DNA of 64,000 bases from Symbiodinium natans (Eukaryota > Sar > Dinophyceae > Suessiales > Symbiodiniaceae): the NCBI GenBank assembly GCA_905221605.1, contig CAJNDS010002528.1, forward strand, positions 125,001-189,000, read 5' to 3'. The notes under the pieces are model-generated. The model worked only from the letters and a program-made list of their open reading frames with translations. It was not told the origin of the DNA and searched no databases. Numbering within the stretch: position 1 is the first letter of the stretch; the number at the start of each line of letters is the position of its first letter. Below, piece by piece: positions 44,196-52,215 of this stretch. A program made the translations under genes and the position numbers.

Positions 44196-46337
44196 TCCCG
44201 CAAAGAGGACTCAGGAGAAGAGCTCCCGTGCGCAAGCGCCTCGACCAAAGTAACCTCCAAAGCGGTCTTTCGGATTGTTTCGCAACAAAACGAGCTGCCC
44301 ACGTATACAGAACACGCGGAGGATCTCACAAAGACCATTGCCGAGCTCGCACGCAACAAACAGTTGAAACGAGCCATCGCCACCTTCCACAAGTTTGAGC
44401 TATTTGGCTGCAAGGGTAGGACGTGTTTGTACACAAGCAGTCCCGAATCCCAACTGTCAAGCACATGTGTTCACGCGTTGCGGCACTCTTTGACCATCAG
44501 ATCGCGGAACGCGTCGCAACGTCGGCTGCGCGCCTGCTTGCCCACAGCATATCCGTTCATGCAGAATATACAGTGACTTCTTCGGATGGACAGCCGGCTT
44601 CTAGTGCGGGCCACGAGTGTCTCGTCCCTCGTTGTGCCGTCTTGCCGTTCCTCCAATGCACCACCACCTTGACCCACCTTGACCCACCTTGACCCACCTT
44701 GATCCACCTTGATCCTGCTCGGGACCATCCTCTGGCTACGGACGGCAGCTGACGGACCCCAGTCTGCGAGAAGCAGAGGGGTGGGGGTAGTCTTGGTTCC
44801 TTGCGCTGACGTCCTGGTGCTCGTGCAGCACATTGTTTCGTACACTCTGCCTCTGCGTTGAGGTGTCCTCACAGCTTATGTGCCGGCTGCTCCGGCACAT
44901 GAGGCTGCAGGCTCGCATTGGGTTGGGATATCGGAAAGTGAGGGCTTGCGGGTTCGCCCTGGCACGTGGTTCCCTACCATCCTCAAGGCCGCGAGATCGG
45001 TCTCGGATTCTATCTGCATTGGCCTGCTGTCCACTCCGCGGCCATGCGTGCCTGCGGCGCGGGCTCGGGTTTGCCCTCTGAATTCGCCCCGTGCTGGGTT
45101 CTGCAAGTCCCCGCTGGGGCCTCACCTGTTGGCTTGTGAGTTTGTTGCGCAAGAACAACAGCAACATTCATGCTGTCACGCGAAGCAAGCCGTGGCTTTT
45201 CGGCCCATGGATTCTTGTCTTTGCGTTTTGAAGGTAGTCTCCGGCCCGTGCGCGCAGCTAAGCCGGGCGAACCACCGAAAAAGACTGAGCAACGGCAATA
45301 GCCGCTAGCTATGAATTTGGTTCGTTTGTTCCCAAGGGAAGAGGGCCTGCAGCCCAGCGTGTACACCTTCTCCAGCCTCATCAACGCGTATGTGCGCGCT
45401 GCAGACGTCCCGGGAGCTTTGGAAGTAATGTCCGCGATGAAACGGCATGGCATCAAACCCAATGTGAGCCTTTTGCCTGCACGCTGAGAAGTTGCTTTAG
45501 AAGTTGTTCTTGGCAGCCACGGCGACAGAGAGAAGATGGTGCGAGGCATCTTCACAATTCTGCTCAAGGGCTACAGCCAAGAGGGCAAGATGAACGCCGC
45601 GCGGGCACTTCTGGATGAAATGATTGCGCAGGGGGTTGCGCCAGATGCCCGCGCTGTCAATGCCTTCTTCCGAGGCGCGAGGCAAGTCAGCCGCCGAGTT
45701 CTGCCCCATTCTTTAAGTTTTTTTCCTTGTGCCAGGCTGCTTATACCATGGTGATGTGCCGCTAGCTAGCGATGTCTTCAGCAAGATGGAGAGAAGCTGA
45801 GTTTTGCGGAGCGATGTGGGTATGAGTTGTCGGTCCTAGACCCATGGGTTCGAGAAACAACCTATGCAAGGAGAGCAGCTGGCAGCTTGTCCCAGATTCG
45901 ATCAGCCTCCGCTACGTTGTGCAGCTGCTCAGCCAGGGCCTGCGAGTGAGCGCGATCAAGGACTGATGCTGGCTGCATTTCGATTTGCTGTGCTGTTGAG
46001 CTGCGCTTCCGCGACTTCCGAAAAGCGCTGTCAAGGAGCTGATGAAGAGACTTGCCTCGGCGTGTGATCCATAGGAAGGGAACAGCAACATGTAACACTG
46101 TGTTGCCAGAAGCCTTGATTTGTAAGGAAACTGCAGAAGGCGAACCCTCTGACCGAACACGGCGGTGGGAAGACGATGGGCCGGCAAGCCTGCAAGTTTT
46201 GGGCATCTGGGACGTGCACCAAGGCCCTTCGCAGTCTGAGCAGTGCACGCGTGTCGAGTTTGCCACAGTCATCTCGGCAGGGAGTAAACTGCAAGTTCCA
46301 CCACGACCTGGAAGCGTCACCTGAGAGCCAGGCCTGA
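44196..46337 (+). CDS. Pentatricopeptide repeat protein with C-terminal CCCH zinc finger, multi-exon
   Basis: Predicted RNA-binding protein, probably of plastid or mitochondrion given the PPR family, though no targeting peptide was identified. PPR-type helices: about 44320-44415 (LTKTIAELARNKQLKRAIAT, then FHKFELFGCK); 45311-45463 (VYTFSSLINAYVRAADVPGA, then LEVMSAMKRHGIKPN), closed by a GT donor; 45536-45674 (FTILLKGYSQEGKMNAARAL, then LDEMIAQGVAPD); 45736 on (LYHGDVPLASDVFSKM); and about 45890-45960 (LVPDSISLRYVVQLLSQGL). Intron 45675-45735 is only 61 bases, GC-AG. The last exons encode CKFWASGTCTK at 46190-46223 and GVNCKFHHD from 46281, ending at the TGA at 46335-46337. Removing 46224-46280 gives a perfect C-x7-C-x5-C-x3-H finger. 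The 5' end and any exons between 44416 and 45310 are unresolved. That PPR and CCCH parts form one gene is inferred from adjacency. Confidence 0.7.
44664..44714 (+). repeat. 10-bp tandem repeat, 5 copies
   Basis: Unit ccaccttgac, the last copies ending in gat, in an apparent PPR-gene intron. Confidence 0.9.
46224..46280 (+). other. 57-base in-frame GC-AG mini-intron inside a CCCH finger
   Basis: Starts with GC directly after an AAG codon and ends CGGCAG|G. It has no stop in frame and a length divisible by three. Excision restores C-x5-C spacing in the zinc finger; retention gives C-x24-C. Confidence 0.7.
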
Positions 46338-46649
46338 GCCGTTCTGATCTTGTCCCTTTGCTTGCCTCACACATCCTCACACCACGGATGGGCAAAACCA
46401 GACCAGCGACATTCAATAGGAGCAGAAATAGAGGCACAGGCAAGCACGAGCAACGAGTGTGAGTTGAGAGCTGGATGTTGTCCTGGAATGCTGAACTCTA
46501 GAGGCATTTGTTTTCTGATTGTGGCTAAATGTGGGCAACACTTGTGTTTATTCATCTCCTGCCTGATCTAGCTCTTGGCAGCTTCCATCGATGTCAGTAC
46601 TGGGTCATCTGGGGCCTTCTTATATGCAGCTCTGCATATCAGCGCCTAG

Positions 46650-47970
46650 CTGAATCTAGAAAAGCGCGAGCAATTCTGCAGACAGGAGCGCATGCAGCAG
46701 GAGAAGGTTGCTGCAATGGCTGCAATGAACCTGTCTATGGCCCATGCTGCGGCGATGCTTGGTCGTTGGCCCCTTTGCCGGCGAGCACTGAAATGCGCAG
46801 AGGACGTTTTGTCTTCCATGTGGGAGGGTCCAGCGCGACAAGGTGCGACAGTTATGCAGAGTTGATCATAGTAATAATACGATCAATAGTATTCATAATA
46901 CTCATAATAATAGTAAAAATTCATTGAGAATATCAATAATTGAGTTTCCTGAGGACTTCTACGAATCGACTGAAGAAGGTGGCCAGGGCGGTGTTGGAAG
47001 TCATGGTCTTTTCCAAGAGCTGAGTCGCGAAGAAGCCTCCAGAGAGATACAGCGGATCTCTCATTTCCTCAACCAAGAGCAGCCACCCGAGCCATATTCA
47101 TTTCTTTGTCGCACTTTTCTTTTCGGCAACTTGCTCAAAGTAAGGCACGTTCTTTTTTGATCTTTTTTGATGCTTTTTGATGATTTGGCAGCTTTTCGTC
47201 AGGGACGACGAGGCCTCAGGCTGTCGGGTCTGAGTCTACGAGAGTCTAAGGCACGGAGCCCTGTACGGAGAAAGCTGAGTTGGCGCAGTGCTGTGTCGAC
47301 GAGCTTGTCCGTTCCTTTGGGCTTGGAGCCGTGGCCAACCTTGACATGATAATCCGAACATAAAAGGGCAGGCGCTGTGCAAGGAAGAGTGCATACAAAA
47401 TCACATATAGAGATGCGCACGAATATGGGAAGCGTGGCTTTGATACAAACGGTCGAACTTTTTCCCCAACAATGCTCCCATTTTTTCGCTCCCCTCATGC
47501 CGCGAGGAGAGGTGCTCCTGCGTGTGGGCCTCTCGGAGGAAGACGCGCGGACATCGTTTCGGCTTTGCCTCTCGAAGAAGCTGCGCCTGCGCGGTTCGCA
47601 GATTTTTGCGCCGGAGCTGCACGGCAAGAGGCCATCTGCGAGAGGAAGAAGCAAGCAAGCATTGTTTTTGTGCTATGCTGCTGCGCACTATGGCCACGGC
47701 ATGCCACGGCAGTTCCGCACCGTGTTGCAGGAAGATTGAGAGTGACCCACCTTTGCCCATGAAGATGGAGATATGCTCAGGCAATGGTGATTGGGTCTTG
47801 GGCTGAGCTTGTGACCAGTGCGAAGCAGCTGCGAAAACTCATCAAGCAGCAGCCTTGGAGGTCATTGCGCAGGCCAAGGCAGATGAAGGGCTGGCCAACT
47901 GGATGGCGCTGGAGCTCCGACATGATCGCGTGCATCAGATCTTCAGCCGCCACTTGGCAAGTTGGCAAGT
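46650..47970 (+). CDS. Unidentified multi-exon gene, helical protein
   Basis: Several + blocks look coding. They are about 46660-46855 (QERMQQEKVAAMAAMNLSMA and AAMLGRWPLCRRALKCAEDV, a helix pair reminiscent of TPR-like repeats), about 46940-47140 (LFQELSREEASREIQRISHF and EPYSFLCRTFLFGNLL), about 47515-47650, and about 47850-47965 (AALEVIAQAKADEGLANWMA, then LELRHDRVHQIFSRHLASW). Frames differ between blocks, implying introns. No family can be named. It may be an independent gene or 5' exons of a gene ending before the lipase maturation factor. Confidence 0.35.
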
Positions 47971-48163
47971 GTGCCTCGTGCCCGTTTGCCTTGAAGAATC
48001 TGCTTCAGGATAGAGCTACTCTTCGAAAGATTCTCCCATGACAAGTGAACGCTCCAAAGTGGAGTTGTCGGAGTTGCCCTTTAATTTAAGCTTCACGAGG
48101 ACTGCAGCTTTGACCGGCTATCGGCTCAGGTAGATTTCTCGAGCTTGCAAGGGTAGATGTCCC

Positions 48164-49855
48164 ATGCGGCAGCGTGGTCGCGTGGAGGTGGCCGCGGCTG
48201 CCGCGGAAAACGCCGCTGCTCCAAGCCAGGATGAAGCAGACGACTCGGAAGCCAAGGGTCCTGGCAAACTGGAACAGAGCTTCCGGCTGACGAAGGCAGT
48301 CATCCTCCGGCTTTCGGGCTTGATGTATTTCGTGGCCTTCAAAGTGGCGCTGGATCAGAATCTGGCTTTGATGGGCTCACAAGGAATAACACCCGTGGCC
48401 CACCGCTGGGAAGAGCAGAAGCAGGGGATTTCAGCTCTTGAAGGCTTCCGTCAGGCTCCAAGCATCTACTGGTTCGTCACTTTGAATGACCAGAGTATGC
48501 AGTTACTCAGCTACTTCGGGATCGCATGCAGCCTTTCCATGGTGTTTGGCCTGTACTCCTCCATCGTAGCTGCAGCACTTTGGCTGTCCTACTTCTCAGT
48601 GGTCACTTCAGCCCAGGGAACTTCTTGGTACAGCTACGGTTGGGAGAGCCAGCTACTCGAAACAGGCTTCCTTGCCATTTTCTTGTGTTCTCCTTTCGAC
48701 TTGTCTGCTTGTCCTTCCCTGCCGGTTCTTTGGCTCTTCCGCTGGCTCAGCTTCCGAATCTCCACGGGTGCAGGGCTAATTAAGGTGCGAGGCTCTAGTT
48801 GCTGGACCGATCGTACATGCTTGTGGTACCACTTCGAGACACAGCCCAATCCATCACCTTTGTCCTTTCTCTGGCACTTCTTGCCGCGAGACATCTTGTC
48901 AGCTGGAGTGGACTTAGATATTTTTGTCCAACTTTATGCAGTGTGGTTGGTGCTGGTTCCTGGCTGGGGGCCTCTTCGACATTTGAGGCGTTTAGGTGGG
49001 CTCATACAGGTCGTCTTCATGCTGAACATTGCCATGTCAGGAAACTTTTCCTTCCTGAATCACTTGACCCTCGTGCCAGCGCTCGCATGCTTGGACGACT
49101 CCTGCTTGTCGATGTTCCTCTGCACGCGCCGGGTGTCTCGCACGTCCCGTGGCCCTCCTCCAAGAGGGCGGAAGATGCAGGGTGGTCGCCTGATCCGCTG
49201 GACGACGGATGCAACTCTCGTTTTGATCATCTCATATCTGTCGGTGCCCGTCGTCCAAAATCTCTTACAGTCTGAAGGACGGCGCCAGGTCATGAATGCT
49301 TCGTTTGGGGCATTTCGGCTTGTGAACACGTATGGTGCCTTCGGAAACGTGGGACAGGAGCGCTATGAGGCCATTGTATCAGTTTCACATGACAAGAAGT
49401 CTTGGCATGAGCTTGAGTTTCCATGTAAGCCTGGTAGCCTCACTCGTCGGCCATGCTTGTGCGCTCCTTATCATTACAGACTCGACTGGAACATTTGGTT
49501 TTTGGGATTCAAACCTCATGCGCTCTACCTGGAAAGACGTGAGACCTGGATGTGGGCATTTTTGGCAAAGGTCCTGGAGGGGGATGCGACGGTTCTTGGC
49601 CTCTTGGCGCCAGAAGCAGCTTTAGGCAAGGCGTATTTCCCCAACGGGCCTTTGAACGACCGCAAGCTCCCCAAGTTCGTGAAAGTTGACATGTGGAGAT
49701 ATCGCATGCGTGCTCCACTCTGGGAGATTGCACAGGAGTATTGGCAAGGTGGGACGCCGGTGTGGTGGTTGCGGGAGAAAGCAGAAGTCTTGATCCCACC
49801 CCTTGAGCGGAACTACACGGTGCTTGTGCGGATGCTCCAGCACACTGCGCTTTAA
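48164..49855 (+). CDS. Lipase maturation factor family protein (LMF1/2-like), intronless
   Basis: A 563-codon uninterrupted ORF from the ATG at 48164, the usual length for this family of ER multi-pass proteins, which in animals help lipases fold. Family blocks: several membrane helices between residues about 45 and 290; YSYGWESQLLETGFLAIFL (about residues 156-174); FRISTGAGLIKVRGSSCW (about 196-213) followed by CLWYHFETQPNPSPLSFLWH; and a C-terminal domain with NTYGAFGNVGQERYEAIVSV (about 390-409), CKPG (about 424-427), and APYHYRLDWNIWFLGF (about 437-452). These match the family's GTGLIKLRGD.CW, YHYETQP.PNP, N.YG.FG.V...RYE and PYHYRLDWQMWF signatures. Everything looks intact. A low-complexity N-terminal 40 residues precedes the first helix. 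The client in a dinoflagellate is unknown. Confidence 0.9.
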   Translation: MRQRGRVEVAAAAAENAAAPSQDEADDSEAKGPGKLEQSFRLTKAVILRLSGLMYFVAFKVALDQNLALMGSQGITPVAHRWEEQKQGISALEGFRQAPSIYWFVTLNDQSMQLLSYFGIACSLSMVFGLYSSIVAAALWLSYFSVVTSAQGTSWYSYGWESQLLETGFLAIFLCSPFDLSACPSLPVLWLFRWLSFRISTGAGLIKVRGSSCWTDRTCLWYHFETQPNPSPLSFLWHFLPRDILSAGVDLDIFVQLYAVWLVLVPGWGPLRHLRRLGGLIQVVFMLNIAMSGNFSFLNHLTLVPALACLDDSCLSMFLCTRRVSRTSRGPPPRGRKMQGGRLIRWTTDATLVLIISYLSVPVVQNLLQSEGRRQVMNASFGAFRLVNTYGAFGNVGQERYEAIVSVSHDKKSWHELEFPCKPGSLTRRPCLCAPYHYRLDWNIWFLGFKPHALYLERRETWMWAFLAKVLEGDATVLGLLAPEAALGKAYFPNGPLNDRKLPKFVKVDMWRYRMRAPLWEIAQEYWQGGTPVWWLREKAEVLIPPLERNYTVLVRMLQHTAL

Positions 49856-50095
49856 GTGGATTGCGCTGCATGAAGAGTTGCAGTTGCGCCTGCTACTTGA
49901 CAGCCGCAAAATACAGAAATCTGTCGGATCAATGACGTACAGCCGGCAGATGTTGCATAGGACACATGGTGAACACGTGAGGCTGCTGGTAGCTAAGGAA
50001 TGGTTTTCCGCAAGGCCAGGGCGACATGCATGTCATGACTCATTTAGGAGAGATCTTTGATTGAGGTCTTTTGGGTAATGGTCTGAAGTTGAAGG

Positions 50096-50280
50096 CGAGT
50101 GAGGGAAAGACAAATAGAAAGAGAGAGCGGGACAGAGAGGGAGAGAGGGAGGGAGAGAGAGAGAGAGAGACCGAGAATGCGCGGGGGCTTGCCCCAGGCC
50201 CCAAGAAAGAACGAAAGAAAGAAGGAAGGAAGTAAGGAAAGAAAGAAAAAAAGAAAGATAGAAAGAAAGAAAGAGAGCCT
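50096..50280 (+). repeat. Purine-only GA/GAAA-rich tract
   Basis: Almost pure purine strand (GAGA, then GAAA/GGAAG units), interrupted around 50175-50205. It could adopt triplex structure. Confidence 0.85.
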
Positions 50281-50416
50281 GGAGGCACAGAGTACAGGTG
50301 TCACGATCGGGGAAAAGCAGGTGACAACACCAACGCTCGAACAGTTTCACAACAAGAACGAACTCGGGCGCGCTTGTGCGTGCTGCGTGGAGGGGTCCGA
50401 CGGGGGCTTCTTCAAG

Positions 50417-50504
50417 CAGAAGAAGAAGAAGAAGCGGCGGTCTTCCGGCAAGCGGGGCCTCTTTGCTGAGAAGAAGAAGAAGAAGAAGGGAAGAAGAAGA
50501 AGAG
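50417..50504 (+). repeat. (GAA)n microsatellites
   Basis: Two AAG/GAA runs at about 50417-50434 and 50470-50504. Confidence 0.9.
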
Positions 50505-50511
50505 AGTCCGT

Positions 50512-50630
50512 AAACCCTAAGCCCTAAACCTACGCACTGCGCGACAGCTTAAGAAACCGTAAACCCTAAAACCCTGCAGTGTGGCTGGTCTGCTTGGCGG
50601 TTGGCAAGAGAAACCCTAAACTCTAACCCC
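50512..50630. repeat. Interstitial telomere-like repeats (CCCTAAA type)
   Basis: Degenerate CCCTAAA units occur at 50514-50528, 50559-50570 and 50611-50625, each beginning (g)(t)aaaccctaa. Confidence 0.7.
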
Positions 50631-50710
50631 AACCCACGGGGAGAGGGGGTGGACCACACCACGGGAAGGGGGGGGGTACCAAGGGCGGGGGACCGGGCGC
50701 GCACTGATCA

Positions 50711-50716
50711 TACATA

Positions 50717-50769
<53 letters not shown>

Positions 50770-50784
50770 ATATATATACATACA
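50711..50784 (+). repeat. (TATATG)n hexanucleotide repeat
   Basis: About nine TATATG units merging into (TA)n. It is the reverse complement of the CATATA repeat at 54952-55082. Confidence 0.95.
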
Positions 50785-50794
50785 CATTTGAGAA

Positions 50795-50813
50795 CCCCCC
50801 CCCCCCCCCCCCC
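50795..50813 (+). repeat. Homopolymer run, 19 C
   Basis: Uninterrupted C run as given. Confidence 0.95.
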
Positions 50814-51049
50814 TGAACTCTCAGATGATATCTATAGCCAGTGGAGGCATGTAACCTTTGTCTGCTCCGTGGTGATGCCGGGCGAGTTGTTCCAGCGCAT
50901 GTGCAGCCGGAGTCCATGCTACTCGGCAGGAAAGTAGGACTAATGGGAGTTGCACGGAGTTTAGATGGGTTTTGGGGTGTAGATTCAATGCTACAGGACA
51001 CCCGCGTGGGCCCAGAGGCGAGGCAACCCGAACCGAAGATCGCGGGTGC

Positions 51050-51290
51050 AGGCCCCTGTTTAGACCAGGTACTCCCATGTGGGGGGGTGTGGTGGGACGG
51101 GGTGGTGCGGGGGGGGGGGTGGGTGGAGGCTAAATGCCCCCCTGGACCACATGGACCGTCCACTCCTGGACACGTGTTGGGTTGGTTCCGGTCGGTTACC
51201 ATTTCCAGGCAGAAAAAGGGGGGTGCATCCACAGACAGACACTGCCCGATGCCTCGACGGATTCGGGCATGCAGGCGAGTGGCTTTAAGA
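51050..51290 (+). repeat. Dispersed repeat, copy 1
   Basis: Shares ordered similarity with 53930-54170: a CCCCCTGG...ACCGTCC block, a TACC(C)ATTcCAGGCA.AAA block and a GCCCGAtGCCTCGaCGGATT block, separated by G-rich tracts. Diverged and without coding content. Confidence 0.55.
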
Positions 51291-52215
51291 TTCATTGCAG
51301 TGCATCTTCGCTCTTTGCAGCAAAGCGTCTTCAGGATATCAAATCCTTTCGTACCAGCTCACGCCTTCGGGCGTTGTGCGCTGCGCGGATTGTGTTGAGA
51401 GCTTACAGTGGCTAACTTCTAGCGGATTGCTCACAGGCTGGGCCCGTTACAAAAAAGGCCGTTTAGGGTTTAGGCAAAAAGGCTTGGTTTCGTAGCTGTT
51501 TGGGTGTAGCAAAAGCACGCCTCAGTCTGTCTGGAAGCTTTGGGCTCAGTTTTCAGGCGTCAGTACAATGTGCCAATGCTGCGTTTCCGTGTCTCGTGCC
51601 GAGGTCGCATGTCTTCATCAACTTTCCTGAGCCACCTCACTTTTCAGGAGGGTTAGTGCATATGAGCACGTCAAAGATGATGTTGATGCCAGCGCGCGTG
51701 ACACGAATGTTGCCCCTCCAGATGAGCAAGACAAAGTCGACCTAAACGCAAAAGAAACCTTTTGAAATGCGCTTGCAAGGAGACGAGACTGCGGAGAGCA
51801 AAAGCGAGTTGTTGACGGGCAGCTTCTTTTCCCAGTGCCGTGTCAGCAGTTATTAGAGCAGGTCTATTGGGGTCGCCATGCGAGGTTGTTATCAGCGCAT
51901 CTAAGGCTCCACACGATCTTGCAACAGGATGGCAAACTTACCATCCTGTCCGACAACTGGAGGCTGGAACAGTGGGGCAGTGGCAGCTTTGTCCGTGTGT
52001 GAACGACATGTGGTACAGTGTTCACCAGATAGTCTGAGAGTCGGGAGAGGAGGGCACGGCTTAGGCGCATCAAGAAGCTGAAAAACCATGTGTAACTCCG
52101 GCTTTGGCCACGTGTGCGTGCCGCAAGTCTCACTTTTCAAGCAAGTTGTGTTCACTTTGTATTCGCCAAACAGACGTATCGTCCGTGTTGGCAGCCCTTG
52201 CAGCCACCGTGATGG

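Larger units (their letters stand above)
49856..52215. other. Repeat-rich intergenic region
   Basis: No gene recognised. The long open frames at 50099-50527 and 50708-51295 are products of low-complexity DNA. Individual repeats are listed separately. 51300-52215 holds only short frames without motifs. Confidence 0.6.

Noticed and set aside
44664-44714. Regular short repeats that might suggest a CRISPR-like array
   Set aside because: The unit is 10 bases without spacers, and the genome is eukaryotic; it is a simple tandem repeat.
47505-47600. VGLSEEDARTSFRLCL resembles the C-terminus of cysteine desulfurases
   Set aside because: Only one short block fits, no PLP-lysine or other family motif lies upstream, and an alternative frame over the same bases looks equally coding.
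50099-51295. Open frames of 142 and 195 codons in the repeat-rich region
   Set aside because: Their composition is that of GA, GAA, TATATG and poly-C DNA; no motif is present.
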